In this document: positions 9,159 to 18,447 of the stretch, piece after piece
How positions within the stretch are numbered: the stretch's first letter is position 1
Layout of the letters: every line of letters starts with the position of its first letter
From: Hyphomicrobiales bacterium
GTDB lineage: Bacteria > Pseudomonadota > Alphaproteobacteria > Rhizobiales > Rhizobiaceae
Direction: 5' to 3'
DNA: 64,000 nt
Assembly (NCBI GenBank): GCA_900473685.1
Contig: UCNE01000019.1
Location: 1 to 64,000, forward strand
The notes under the pieces: model-generated
Told to the model about the DNA's origin: nothing
The model's input: the letters and a program-made list of their open reading frames with translations, nothing else
Databases searched by the model: none
Made by a program: the position numbers and the translations under genes

Positions 9159-10262
9159 ATGTCCTATGCCAGCAGAGAGCCGGTCAAATTCGCCTACTGG
9201 GTTCCCAATGTTTCGGGTGGCCTCGTCATTTCCGATATCGAGCAGCGGACGAGCTGGACAATCGAGTACAACAGAAAGCTGGCGCAGATCGCCGAGGCCA
9301 GCGGCTTCGATTATGCGCTGAGCCAGATCCGCTTCACCGCAGGTTATGGCGCCGAATTCCAGCACGAGTCCGTTTCCTTTAGCCATGCGCTGCTGGAATC
9401 GACGACCACACTGAAGGTGATCGCCGCCATTCTGCCGGGGCCTTGGAACCCGACACTGGCGGCCAAGCAGATCGCCACGATCAATCACCTCACCAATGGG
9501 CGTGTCGCAGTCAATGTCGTCAGTGGCTGGTTCCGCGGCGAGTTCCACGCGATCGGCGAGCACTGGCTGGACCACGACGAGCGCTACCGCCGCTCGGAAG
9601 AGTTCATCCGCGCGCTGCGCGGTATTTGGACCGAGGACAATTTCACCTTCCACGGCGATTTCTATCGCTTCAACAATTATTCGCTGAAGCCCAAGCCGAT
9701 CGATCCGCAGCCGGAAATCTTCCAGGGCGGCTCGTCGCGCGCCGCCCGCGACATGGCATCACGCGTTTCCGACTGGTACTTCACCAATGGCAACACGCCG
9801 GAGGAAATCGGCAAGCAGGTGGCCGACATCCAGGGCAAGGCGAAGGCCTACGGTCATTCCGTCCGGGTCGGCGTCAACGCTTTCGCCATCGTCCGCGAGA
9901 CCGAGGAAGAAGCGAGGGCCGTTCTGGCCGAAATTATCGAAAAGGCCAATCCGGCCGCGGTCAATGCTTTCGGTCACGAGGTCAAGAATGCCGGAAAATC
10001 ATCGCCTGAAGGGGAGGGCAACTGGGCGAAGTCCTCCTTCGAGGATCTGGTCCAATACAATGACGGCTTCCGCTCCAACCTGATCGGCACGCCGGAGCAG
10101 GTGGCACAGCGGGTGGTTGACCTAAAACGGGCCGGTGCCGACCTGATCCTGCTCGGCTTCCTGCACTTCCAGGAAGAGGTCGAGTATTTCGGCAAGCACG
10201 TCATCCCGCTGGTGCGGGCGATCGAAGAAGCCGAAGCAGCTACCGCAATCGCTGCAGAATAA
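9159..10262 (+). CDS. sfnG: FMNH2-dependent dimethylsulfone monooxygenase
   Basis: The 367-residue protein belongs to the bacterial luciferase-like (TIM-barrel) monooxygenases. Its N-terminus (KFAYWVPNVSGGLVISDIEQ) and the blocks FTAGYGAEFQHESVSFSHA, NVVSGWFRGEF, IFQGGSSRAARDMA and DWYFTNGNTPEEI match SfnG closely. SfnG oxidises dimethylsulfone to methanesulfinate using FMNH2, here presumably supplied by the preceding reductase. The ATG at 9159 follows AAGAGGGAGAG; an upstream in-frame start inside the reductase gene is unlikely. No SsuD/MsuD-type monooxygenase for the next step lies in this operon. Confidence 0.92.
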   Translation: MSYASREPVKFAYWVPNVSGGLVISDIEQRTSWTIEYNRKLAQIAEASGFDYALSQIRFTAGYGAEFQHESVSFSHALLESTTTLKVIAAILPGPWNPTLAAKQIATINHLTNGRVAVNVVSGWFRGEFHAIGEHWLDHDERYRRSEEFIRALRGIWTEDNFTFHGDFYRFNNYSLKPKPIDPQPEIFQGGSSRAARDMASRVSDWYFTNGNTPEEIGKQVADIQGKAKAYGHSVRVGVNAFAIVRETEEEARAVLAEIIEKANPAAVNAFGHEVKNAGKSSPEGEGNWAKSSFEDLVQYNDGFRSNLIGTPEQVAQRVVDLKRAGADLILLGFLHFQEEVEYFGKHVIPLVRAIEEAEAATAIAAE

Positions 10263-10400
10263 GTCAGCATGACATGGGCGGCCGGTTATTCGGCCGCCGC
10301 CGGGAATAACAGAACCGTAGATCGTGTCGCGATCTGCGGGTGGGATATTGCGCGCCAGAGCATCCGGTTGGGTGCCGCGAAGAACAGGGGCATGCACGCG

Positions 10401-11306
10401 ATGACATTGGCTTTCGGAGCGGTGGGATCAGCACCTTTCCTGCCGGATATACAGGAGCATCTGGCTGGTCTCGACAGGTCCCCGCGCCATGACGACACGC
10501 AGCAGCTAACCATCGGCGACACGGTTCTGGATCTCGTCGGCGTGACCCTGTCCTTCGGGGGCGTCGTCGCCCTTGCGGACATAGACCTGTCGGTACGCCG
10601 TGGAGAAATCCTCGCCATTATCGGACCGAACGGCGCAGGAAAGAGCTCGATCATCAACGTCATCAGCGGCGTGTATCGACCGGATCGCGGCCATATACGG
10701 CTCTCCGGGCGATCCTATTCCCAGATTCCGACACAGAAACTCGCGCGCCTCGGCATTGCCCGCACGTTCCAGAACCTGGCCTTGTTCAAGGGATTGAGCG
10801 TTCTCGACAATGTCGTGGCCGGCAGGGCGCACAAGACACGGTCGAGCTTCGTCGAACAGATCGTCGGCCTCGGTCGCGCCGGTAAGGAGCAGGCGGATGC
10901 CCGCAGTCGGGCCCTGGACGCGCTTGAATTCCTCCACCTCTCACATGTCGGCGACCGTCTAGCCGGCACATTGCCTTATGGGCTGCAAAAACGGGTGGAA
11001 CTGGCGCGCGCGCTGGTCGCCGAACCCGAAATCCTGCTTCTCGACGAACCGATGGCCGGCATGACGGCGACGGAAAAGAACGAGATGGCCGATTTCGTGC
11101 GCGCCGCACGTGACAGGTTTGGTACGACTGTCGTGCTGATCGAACATGATATCGGCGTGGTCATGGGGCTTTCCGACCGCGTCGTCGTGCTCGATTACGG
11201 ACGCAAGATTGCGGATGGGACGCCCGACGAGGTTCAGCGCGACCAGCGCGTGATCGATGCCTATCTCGGTGTCGCCCCCGAGAACGAAGACGGGGAGGGT
11301 ATCTGA
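10401..11306 (+). CDS. Liv-type ABC importer, ATP-binding protein (LivG-like)
   Basis: About 301 residues. The ATPase begins near residue 40 (LDLVGVTLSFGGVVAL) and shows Walker A GPNGAGKSS, the LivG-type Q-loop RTFQNLALF, the signature LPYGLQKRVELARAL, Walker B ILLLDEPMAGM and the H-loop VLIEHD. The start at 10401 is placed 10 nt after AGGGG; ATG 10392 is too close, and the 44-codon extension upstream (from 10269) looks non-coding. The stop overlaps the start of the first permease. It energises the importer of the sulfone operon. Confidence 0.86.
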   Translation: MTLAFGAVGSAPFLPDIQEHLAGLDRSPRHDDTQQLTIGDTVLDLVGVTLSFGGVVALADIDLSVRRGEILAIIGPNGAGKSSIINVISGVYRPDRGHIRLSGRSYSQIPTQKLARLGIARTFQNLALFKGLSVLDNVVAGRAHKTRSSFVEQIVGLGRAGKEQADARSRALDALEFLHLSHVGDRLAGTLPYGLQKRVELARALVAEPEILLLDEPMAGMTATEKNEMADFVRAARDRFGTTVVLIEHDIGVVMGLSDRVVVLDYGRKIADGTPDEVQRDQRVIDAYLGVAPENEDGEGI

Positions 11307-12202
11307 TGGCCGATTTCGACTGGCTGTTCTTTACCGAGGTCCTGGTTGGCGGTCTCCTCTCCGGCGTCATGTATTCGCTGGTCGCGATCGGCTTTGTGCT
11401 GATCTACAAGACATCCGGCGTACTCAATTTCGCGCAAGGAGCGATGCTGCTGTTTGCGGCGCTGACCTTCGTCAGTCTCACCGAGCGCGGTATTTCCTTC
11501 CCTCTCGCATTCGTCATCACCTTCGCCATCATGGTCGCCATTGGCATCGCCATCGAGCGGACCGTTCTGCGGCCGCTCACCAACAAGCCGCCGATCACCC
11601 TGTTCATGGCCACACTCGGCCTCTCCTATATCCTCGAGGGCGCGGCGCAACTGATCTGGGGCACACAGGTTCACGGGCTTGATCTCGGTATCGAGGATGT
11701 GCCTTTCGATGTTGGCGGCGTCTATATCAGTCAGTTCGACATCTTCGCCGCCGTCGTTGCCGCCGGAATGGTGCTGCTGCTCTCCGTCTTCTTCCGCTAC
11801 ACCCGCATCGGGTTGGGTTTTCGCGCCGTCGCCGACGACCAGTTCGCGGCGCTTACCGTTGGGTTGAGGCTGCCCTGGATCTGGGCGACGGTCTGGGCCG
11901 CCGCAGGCCTGGTGGCGCTGGTCGCGGGTCTGTTGTGGGGAGCCCGCGTCGGAGTGCAATTCTCCCTATCGCTGATCGTTTTGAAGGCTTTGCCGGTTCT
12001 CGTGCTCGGCGGATTCGACTCGATCCTCGGCGCGATCGTTGGCGGATTGCTGATCGGCGCGTCCGAGAAACTGGCTGAGGTCTATATCGGCGAATATTTC
12101 GGCGGCGGCATCGAAGGCTGGTTCGCCTATGTCATCGCGCTTGCCTTCCTCCTCATCCGGCCCTCCGGCCTGTTCGGCCAGAAGCTTGTGGAAAGGGTCT
12201 GA
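11306..12202 (+). CDS. Liv-type ABC importer permease (LivH-like)
   Basis: A 298-residue inner-membrane protein with about eight hydrophobic segments. The LivH pattern is clear: LLSGVMYSLVAIGFVLIYKTSGVLNFAQGAM split over residues 14-46, then ERTVLRPL and, near the C-terminus, KALPVLVLGGFDSILGAIVGG. That last region is the coupling-helix region contacting the ATPases. It starts at the last base of the LivG-like gene and is followed 3 nt later by the second permease, so the genes are cotranscribed. Substrate is inferred from the operon, not from the protein. Confidence 0.9.
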   Translation: MADFDWLFFTEVLVGGLLSGVMYSLVAIGFVLIYKTSGVLNFAQGAMLLFAALTFVSLTERGISFPLAFVITFAIMVAIGIAIERTVLRPLTNKPPITLFMATLGLSYILEGAAQLIWGTQVHGLDLGIEDVPFDVGGVYISQFDIFAAVVAAGMVLLLSVFFRYTRIGLGFRAVADDQFAALTVGLRLPWIWATVWAAAGLVALVAGLLWGARVGVQFSLSLIVLKALPVLVLGGFDSILGAIVGGLLIGASEKLAEVYIGEYFGGGIEGWFAYVIALAFLLIRPSGLFGQKLVERV

Positions 12203-12205
12203 CCG

Positions 12206-13246
12206 ATGGCCGTCGTCGCTGCTGATCTTCCCTCCTATCGTTTCTCGGTCCGCTGGGCCGCGCCACTCGCCCTGCTTCTCATAGCCTATATCGCGGTGCC
12301 ATTGCTGGGTTCCAATTATCTGTTCGAGGCCATACTCCTGCCGTTCCTGGCGCTCAGCCTCGCTGGCCTCGGTCTCAATATTCTGACCGGTTATGCCGGC
12401 CAGGTCTCGCTCGGCAGTGCCGCGTTTATGGCGGTCGGGGCTTTTGCCGCTTTCAATTTCAATCTCAGGGTCGATGGATTGCCACTGATCGCCAGCATCG
12501 TGCTGGCCGGGTTTGCTGCAGCTTCCATCGGCTTGGTGTTTGGCCTTCCAAGCTTGCGCCTCAAGGGGTTCTATCTCGCGGTGTCGACCCTTGCAGCGCA
12601 GTTTTTCGTCCAATGGGCACTGACGAAATTCAGCTGGTTTTCCAACGAGTCCGCCTCCGGTGTGATCGACGCGCCGCAACTTTCCATTGCGGGTTTCGTT
12701 TTCGAGGGACCGGTCGGGCGCTATTATTTCGCGCTGACAGTCGTCGCGGTGCTGACCTTGCTCGCTTACCGGCTGGTCAACTCCCAAACCGGTCGCAATT
12801 TCATCGCCGTGCGCGACAACGAAACGGCAGCGCGTATCATAGGCGTGCCGGTGCTGAAGACCAAGCTTCTCGCCTTCGCGATCTCGTCCTTCATCATCGG
12901 GGTTGCCGGTGTGCTCTGGGCCTTTGCCTATCTGCGCACCGTCGAACCAGCGGGCTTCAATCTCGACCGGTCGTTCCAGATCCTGTTCATTGTCATCATC
13001 GGCGGGCTCGCCTCGATCCGTGGAGCTTTCTTCGGTGCGGCTTTGATCGTCGTGTTTCCGCTGGTGCTATCGCGAGTGGGGTCCTTCCTGCTCGGGGATG
13101 TCTTCAATTCAGGTGTTCTCGACATGAGCCAGCGTATCGTGCTCGGCGCACTTATCATCTTGTTTCTGACCCTCGAACCGGATGGGCTGACCGCCCTTTG
13201 GGACCGGGTCCGAAAACGGTTCGGCGCCGCCATAGCGTGGTCCTGA
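12206..13246 (+). CDS. Liv-type ABC importer permease (LivM-like)
   Basis: The 346-residue protein has the LivM features: LSLAGLGLNILTGYAGQVSLG (about 49-69, shown here in part), SAAFMAVGAFAAF, the internal block NFIAVRDNETAARIIG, and a C-terminal GGLASIRGAFFGAAL. It pairs with the LivH-like subunit to make the membrane channel. The gene is separated by 3 nt from its neighbour. The protein ends in a basic cytoplasmic tail (WDRVRKRFG). Family assignment is firm; the imported compound is inferred to be an organosulfur molecule from flanking sfn-type genes. Confidence 0.9.
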   Translation: MAVVAADLPSYRFSVRWAAPLALLLIAYIAVPLLGSNYLFEAILLPFLALSLAGLGLNILTGYAGQVSLGSAAFMAVGAFAAFNFNLRVDGLPLIASIVLAGFAAASIGLVFGLPSLRLKGFYLAVSTLAAQFFVQWALTKFSWFSNESASGVIDAPQLSIAGFVFEGPVGRYYFALTVVAVLTLLAYRLVNSQTGRNFIAVRDNETAARIIGVPVLKTKLLAFAISSFIIGVAGVLWAFAYLRTVEPAGFNLDRSFQILFIVIIGGLASIRGAFFGAALIVVFPLVLSRVGSFLLGDVFNSGVLDMSQRIVLGALIILFLTLEPDGLTALWDRVRKRFGAAIAWS

Positions 13247-13345
13247 TCGAAACGGAGCCTTCAAAGCTCTGAAATGCCACCAGTCTTCATCAGATCAACC
13301 CGGACCGGCGCCTTGCCCCGGTCGATACCCGGAGTGTGTCCAGAC

Positions 13346-14680
13346 ATGACAATCCTTTCCAAATTCAAGATCGCGGCTCTTGCCGCCGGCCTCGCCTTCA
13401 CGGTGGCGCTGCCGACTGCCCATGCCGACGAGCAGTATTTCCCGCTGCAGAGCTACCGGGTCGGCCCGTATGCCGCCGGCGGAACCGGCTTCTTCGGTGG
13501 CTTCATCGACTATCTCAACCTGATCAACACCCGCGACGGCGGCGTCAACGGCGTCAAGCTGACCTGGTCGGAAGCCGAAACCCAATACGAGGTCGAGCGC
13601 GGCGTAGAGGCCTATGAACGCCTGAAGAGCAACCCGAATGTGGCTGCATGGAACCCGCTGTCCGTGGGCATTGCGTATGCGATGATCGACCGTATCACCG
13701 CCGACAAAGTGCCTTTGATCACCATCAACCACGGTCGCACGGATTCGACCGACGGCCGCGTTTTCCCCTATGTCTTCCCGTTGCTGCTCAACCCTTACAG
13801 CGAAACATCCGGCATCGTGAACTACATCGCATCCAAGGAAGGTGGGCTGGAAAGCCTGAAGGGCAAGAAGATCGCCGTGCTCTATCACGGCTCGCCCTAT
13901 GGCAAGGAAACGATCCCGATCTATGAGCTGCTCGCGCAGAAATACGGTTTCGAATTGCAGCAGATCGAGGTGCCGCATCCCGGCAACGAGCAGCAGTCGC
14001 AATGGCTGGCGATCCGCCGCGCCAAGCCGGACTATGTGGTCCTGCGCGGTTGGGGCGTGATGAACCCGGTTGCGCTCAAGACCGCCGCCAAGACGGGATT
14101 CCCGGTCGATCACATCATCGGCAATGTCTGGTCGAACTCGGAAGAGGACGCCATTCCCGCCGGTGACGCCGCCAAGGGCTACACCGCGATCACCACCCAA
14201 GCATCGGGCGCCGAATATCCCGTCGTTCAGGAGATCGTCAAGACGATCTACGACGCCGGCAAGGGCAACCTTGAAGACAAGAAGCGCATTGGCTCGGTCT
14301 ACCACAATCTCGGCATCGTCAACGGCATCCTGAACGTCGAGGCTATCCGCATCGCACAGGAAAAGTTCGGAAAGAGGACGCTGACCGGCGACGAGGTTCG
14401 CTGGGGCTTCGAGCACCTGCAACTCGATCCGGCCCGCGTCGAGGCGCTCGGCGCCAAGGACCTGTTCCACTCGATCAACGTTACCTGGGATAACCACGAG
14501 GGCAACGGCTACGTGACCTTCCAGCAGTGGGACGGCAAAAAGTGGAATGTGGTTTCAGACTGGATCGCGCCGGACTGGGCACTGCTGCGCCCGATCATCG
14601 AAAAGTCTTCGGAAGCCTATGCGGCCGAAAAGGGCATCAAGCTGCGCACGGCGGAAGATGCCGAAACGGCGACCAACTGA
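13346..14680 (+). CDS. Periplasmic substrate-binding protein of the Liv-type importer
   Basis: This 444-residue protein starts at MTILSKFKIAALAAGLAF, a Sec signal peptide ending at AHA-DEQ near residue 28. The mature part has the type I periplasmic-binding fold used by LivK-like proteins: a bilobal layout with a conserved KGKKIAVLYHGSPYGKET segment in the middle. It is longer than LivJ/LivK (about 370) and lacks obvious amino-acid-binding signatures, consistent with a non-standard ligand. It lies 99 nt after the permease gene and is followed by a short GC-rich spacer before the second ATPase. The upstream in-frame start at 13274 would place extra residues before a good signal peptide and is rejected. 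Confidence 0.86.
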   Translation: MTILSKFKIAALAAGLAFTVALPTAHADEQYFPLQSYRVGPYAAGGTGFFGGFIDYLNLINTRDGGVNGVKLTWSEAETQYEVERGVEAYERLKSNPNVAAWNPLSVGIAYAMIDRITADKVPLITINHGRTDSTDGRVFPYVFPLLLNPYSETSGIVNYIASKEGGLESLKGKKIAVLYHGSPYGKETIPIYELLAQKYGFELQQIEVPHPGNEQQSQWLAIRRAKPDYVVLRGWGVMNPVALKTAAKTGFPVDHIIGNVWSNSEEDAIPAGDAAKGYTAITTQASGAEYPVVQEIVKTIYDAGKGNLEDKKRIGSVYHNLGIVNGILNVEAIRIAQEKFGKRTLTGDEVRWGFEHLQLDPARVEALGAKDLFHSINVTWDNHEGNGYVTFQQWDGKKWNVVSDWIAPDWALLRPIIEKSSEAYAAEKGIKLRTAEDAETATN

Positions 14681-14807
14681 TCCCTCAAAGCCGCGCACAG
14701 CGGGTGCGGCTTTGAGGACCGGGCGCGGGGATGGCTGTTGTTCCCTCTCAACCACCTCGCGCCTTCTTCTTTCAACCCAGGCCTTTCAAGGCTACAGGAA
14801 CACGATC

Positions 14808-15590
14808 ATGGCTCCCGAAACCGCGCTGCTTGCCGTCGATGGCCTGAAGGCGACCTATAATCACGCCATCACGGCGCTCGACGGTGTGAGCTTCAGTTTG
14901 GCGCGCGCCGAGATTCTGGCGCTTCTGGGCGCCAACGGTGCAGGCAAGACGACAACGCTCAAAGCGCTGTCCAACCTGCTTCCCGCGGAGCGTGGTCAGC
15001 TCGTCTCCGGCAGCATCCGGTTCGAAGGGCTCGATGTCACGCGGACAAGCCCCGCCGATCTGGTGCGGGCCGGCCTCGTGCAGGTGCTTGAGGGCCGCCA
15101 TTGCTTTCGCAGCCTGACAGTCGAGGAAAACCTCGTTTCCGGTGGGCTCGGCCGCAGCAGCACACGCGCGCAGATCGCCGAAGATATCGAGAAGGTCTAC
15201 ACACATTTTCCCAGGCTGAAAGACAAGCGCCGCACGCTGTCCGGCCTGACTTCGGGCGGCGAGCAACAGATGACGGCGATCGGCCGGGCGCTGATGTCGC
15301 GACCGCGCCTCCTGGTCCTCGATGAGCCATCCATGGGCCTGGCGCCGATCGTCGTGCAGAACATTTTCCGGACGTTACGCCAACTCAATCGCGAAGAGGG
15401 TCTTTCCATCCTCGTGGCGGAGCAGAACTCCGCCGTCGCGCTGAAATATGCCCATCGCGCCATCATTCTCGAAAACGGCGTTACCGTGCTTGCGGGCGAT
15501 GCGCGGGAACTGCGGACGCGCGACGACATCAAGACTTTCTATCTCGGCCAGCGGAGCGTGGCTCCGGCCACTCCGGCCCTTGCCGGCTAA
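14808..15590 (+). CDS. Liv-type ABC importer, ATP-binding protein (LivF-like)
   Basis: The 260-residue ATPase carries Walker A GANGAGKTT, the LivF-type VLEGRHCFRSLTVEENL segment, the signature LTSGGEQQMTAIGRAL, Walker B LLVLDEPSMGLAP and the AEQN switch that LivF proteins have in place of the usual EHD. It is the partner of the LivG-like ATPase. ATG 14808 follows AGGA at about 8 nt; the longer open frame upstream is not coding. The next gene (SfnB-like) begins 29 nt after its stop. Confidence 0.9.
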   Translation: MAPETALLAVDGLKATYNHAITALDGVSFSLARAEILALLGANGAGKTTTLKALSNLLPAERGQLVSGSIRFEGLDVTRTSPADLVRAGLVQVLEGRHCFRSLTVEENLVSGGLGRSSTRAQIAEDIEKVYTHFPRLKDKRRTLSGLTSGGEQQMTAIGRALMSRPRLLVLDEPSMGLAPIVVQNIFRTLRQLNREEGLSILVAEQNSAVALKYAHRAIILENGVTVLAGDARELRTRDDIKTFYLGQRSVAPATPALAG

Positions 15591-15619
15591 AACCATCCAA
15601 TCCACGAGGAGAAACCGAA

Positions 15620-16867
15620 ATGACGCTTTCCAATATCAATACCGAAAATGCCGCAAAAGCCGTTCCACCGGTTCCGCGTCCCACTGAGCCTGCCCACATC
15701 ATCAAGACCGACTCTGAAGCAATCGCCGTCGCCAAGGCACTCGCGGTGGAGTTCATCAAGGGTTCGGCGGCACGCGACCGCGACCGTATCTGGCCGGTCA
15801 ACGAACTGGATGCCTTCTCGCAGAGCGGACTCTGGTCGATCAACGTACCGAAGGCGTTCGGCGGACCGGAAGTCTCCTATGCAACGCTTGCCAGGGTGAT
15901 CGAAATCATCTCGGCAGCCGATTCTTCCATTGGACAGATCGCGCAGAACCATCTGGGTGTCGTTGCCGCCATCCGGACCGTCTCGGACGCCAGCCAGCAG
16001 AAGCTGCTTTTCGCCGAGGTATTGAAGGGCACGCGCTTCGGCAACGCCTTTTCCGAATTCGGCTCCAAGCGCGCCGTCGATTTCGAGACGCGGTTCATCG
16101 ACGCCGGCGATCATGTCGTGGTCAACGGACGGAAGTTCTATTCGTCCGGAGCGCTGCTGGCGCATCTCGTGCCGATCGTGGCGCTCGATGACGAGGGCAG
16201 GGCCTGGTACGCGATCGCGGAACGCGATGCGCCGGGCCTGACTGTCATCGACGACTGGTCCTCCTTCGGCCAGCGCACGACACTGTCGGGCACCGTGCTG
16301 CTCGACAACGTCAAGGTGCCGAAGACGCATCTGGTGCCGGGTTACAAGGGATATGAGGTGCCGACAGCGGATGGGGCAATCTTCCAGATCATCCAGGTCG
16401 CCGTCGATACCGGCATTGCCCAGGCGGCGATCGACGAAACGATCAGTTTCGTACGGACCAAGAGCCGTGCGTGGGTGGACTCCGGCGTCGACAACGCTTG
16501 GGATGATCCCTACACGATCCAGGCAATCGGCGATCTGACGCTCCGGCTGCATGCGGCCCAGGCATTGCTGGAAAAGGCAGGCCATGCCATCGACCGGGCC
16601 ATTCTCGACCCCAACGCCGAAACCGTGGCCGAGGCGCAGATCGTCACGGCAGAGGCAAAGATCCTGTCGACGGAAATCGCAATTGCCGCGACCAACAAGC
16701 TCTTCGAACTGGCGGGAACGCGCTCGACCCTGGCAGAGCACGGGCTTGATCGCCATTGGCGCAACGCCCGCACCCATACGCTGCACGACCCGGTTCGCTG
16801 GAAGTACGCCATTCTCGGCAAGTATTTCCTGAACGGCGAGAAGCCGCCGCTTCACGCCTGGAGCTGA
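15620..16867 (+). CDS. sfnB: SfnB-like acyl-CoA dehydrogenase family oxidoreductase
   Basis: The 415-residue flavoprotein resembles the acyl-CoA dehydrogenase/DszC/SfnB group. Visible blocks are FGGPEVSYATLARVIEIISAAD split near residue 75, GQIAQNHLG, FGNAFSEFGSK, WSSFGQRTTLSGTVLLDNVKVP split near 210-235, and GTRSTLAEHGLDRHWRNAR near the C-terminus. SfnB-family proteins accompany sulfone use and are thought to act on sulfur-containing intermediates with FMN or FAD; the exact reaction is not established from this sequence. A good site (GGAG) precedes the ATG. It is the last gene of the operon, just before a strong hairpin. Confidence 0.85.
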   Translation: MTLSNINTENAAKAVPPVPRPTEPAHIIKTDSEAIAVAKALAVEFIKGSAARDRDRIWPVNELDAFSQSGLWSINVPKAFGGPEVSYATLARVIEIISAADSSIGQIAQNHLGVVAAIRTVSDASQQKLLFAEVLKGTRFGNAFSEFGSKRAVDFETRFIDAGDHVVVNGRKFYSSGALLAHLVPIVALDDEGRAWYAIAERDAPGLTVIDDWSSFGQRTTLSGTVLLDNVKVPKTHLVPGYKGYEVPTADGAIFQIIQVAVDTGIAQAAIDETISFVRTKSRAWVDSGVDNAWDDPYTIQAIGDLTLRLHAAQALLEKAGHAIDRAILDPNAETVAEAQIVTAEAKILSTEIAIAATNKLFELAGTRSTLAEHGLDRHWRNARTHTLHDPVRWKYAILGKYFLNGEKPPLHAWS

Positions 16868-16876
16868 AAGGCGCTA

Positions 16877-16904
16877 CTGCAAAGCACCCTTGGGTGCTTT
16901 GCAG
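16877..16904 (+). terminator. Strong hairpin closing the sulfur operon
   Basis: CTGCAAAGCACCC (16877-16889) pairs exactly with GGGTGCTTTGCAG (16892-16904), a 13-bp stem with a tiny loop, 10 nt after the sfnB-like stop. The bases after it (ATTGTGT) are only weakly T-rich. Confidence 0.75.
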
Positions 16905-17110
16905 ATTGTGTCTCGCCGCAGTGCACTTCAGGAGCTGTGAGTTTGAGCGCCTTGCAAGGCAATAAATGATCTCAATACCTGCTTTGGTCTGATCCTGGAC
17001 CTTCGCACTCGGGCTTCATGAAAGGACACCAGACAGGGCCGCTCAACTCAGGTTTCGCTACGGCGCCCGCGTCTGGTGCGGCCTGGCCCTGCGTTGGTTA
17101 AATTAGTAAT

Positions 17111-17458
17111 TCAGGAATTTTGCAATCTGGGGGCGCCACCATTTTTCCCAAGATTGACCCGTTTATGCTCGCGCTGAGAAATCGAGTCCCGCCTCCACGC
17201 AAGGCGTTCCCGGGAAAGCCCTCGGGAACCCGAAGCTTCCGACCGGGCCAAGTCAAAAGTGGTGTCTTGTTTCGACATGATCGGATCGGGCGGGCCGGAA
17301 ATCGAGACCAGCTTGCCGCAAGACTTCAACGCGGCAAGAGATTTCTCCAGCGTGTCTTTCCCAAGGCCATGCTCACTCCCGTAATCAAGATTTGTCTTGG
17401 ACAGATTTCCGGTGGTCCGAGAAGCTATGTCTCCGTGCCGCTTTGGAGAAGCCCCCAA
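17111..17458 (-). pseudogene. Remnant of a zinc-independent MDR/quinone-type oxidoreductase
   Basis: A minus-strand open frame of 115 codons has a block, KDTLEKSLAALKSCGKLVS followed by ISGPPDP, that matches the middle of NADPH-dependent medium-chain dehydrogenases, where DTLEKSL..LKPGGKLVSI is usual. Sequence on either side does not continue the family, so only a short decayed piece is left. The identification rests on this single block. It lies between the sulfur operon and the homocysteine methyltransferase gene. Confidence 0.4.
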
Positions 17459-17498
17459 GCGGCACGCTGTTCTCCGTCACGGCATCTGACGCTTCCAA

Positions 17499-18413
17499 TC
17501 ACACACAGCGATACTCGCCCGAAAGCGCGTGGATATGGTCTGTGCCAATACCGCAGCAGCCGCCGATGATGCTGGCGCCCGACGCCGCCCAACGTTTGGC
17601 CCATTGCCCGTAAGCATCGGGGCCGAGGTCCTGGCGGACTTCGGTGATCGTGGCGTTGGCTTCCTCGTCATCCTGCTGGGACGGGAAGGCATTGGCGTAA
17701 ACGCCGACCCGGATATCGGCACCCAGTGCCTGGAATGTCGATGCGGCGGTGTTGATGGCTGCCTCCATCACTTCCGGCATGCTGCAGTTGAACAGCATTG
17801 CCTCGACACCCAGCGACGCAACCAGTTCGGCGGCGGCCTTGACCGTTTCGTTGGATCGCAGCAATGGCTCGGGCATGTCGGAAGGTGCGACGTCGTCGCG
17901 AAGTGTAAAGGAAACCCACAGTGGCTTGCCGGTGGTCTTGGTGGCTTGATAAGCGGCGCGCGCTTCCGCAAGGCTGCTCTGAGTTTCGGCGAGCCACAGA
18001 TCGACCGATGGCTGCATGCCGTGGACCAGAACGTCAAGGTAACGTCCGGCCAGTTCAGGATTGAAAAGGTCAGGCTGATATGAGCCGAAGATGGGTGGCA
18101 GCGAGCCTGCGACGAGGATTTCGCGATCCTTCGCGGCGTCGGCAGCCTCCCGCGCAATGCGTCCGGCACGGGCGGCGAGCATCGCGCCGTCGGTTTCGAA
18201 ACGTGCGTCGCCGATATGGAAGGGCACCACGGCGTAACTGTTGGTGGTGATGACGTCGGCGCCGGCGCCAATATAGTTGTCATGCACCGTGCGGACGAAT
18301 TCCGGCGCTTCCATCAGTGCGAGCGCCGACCACTCGGGCTGACGGAAGGGTGCACCGATGCGCTCGAGTTCGCGGCCGGTGCCGCCATCCAGGATAAGTC
18401 CACGCCGTGTCAT
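17499..18413 (-). CDS. mmuM: Homocysteine S-methyltransferase family protein
   Basis: The 304-residue protein opens with GLILDGGTGRELERIG and carries the zinc ligands in FNCS (about residue 210) and GGCCGIG near the C-terminus, as in MmuM/YbgG-type enzymes. These move a methyl group from S-methylmethionine or a related donor to homocysteine, giving methionine. The ATG at 18413 is chosen over 18431 because AAGGA sits properly ahead of it. It is the last gene of a minus-strand set with a peptide-type ABC importer and an M20 hydrolase, so its methyl donor may be an imported or released S-methyl compound. Substrate is inference. Confidence 0.85.
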   Translation of the reverse strand: MTRRGLILDGGTGRELERIGAPFRQPEWSALALMEAPEFVRTVHDNYIGAGADVITTNSYAVVPFHIGDARFETDGAMLAARAGRIAREAADAAKDREILVAGSLPPIFGSYQPDLFNPELAGRYLDVLVHGMQPSVDLWLAETQSSLAEARAAYQATKTTGKPLWVSFTLRDDVAPSDMPEPLLRSNETVKAAAELVASLGVEAMLFNCSMPEVMEAAINTAASTFQALGADIRVGVYANAFPSQQDDEEANATITEVRQDLGPDAYGQWAKRWAASGASIIGGCCGIGTDHIHALSGEYRCV

Positions 18414-18447
18414 GCCATCATTCCTTGTCATTATGTGTTCGTGAGGT

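Noticed and set aside
13295-14497. 400-codon minus-strand frame opposite the Liv-type binding protein
   Set aside because: It mirrors a signal-peptide-bearing binding protein in a same-strand operon; high GC creates such shadows.
15587-16855. 422-codon minus-strand frame opposite the SfnB-like gene
   Set aside because: It lacks motifs and is fully explained as the antisense of an acyl-CoA-dehydrogenase-type gene.
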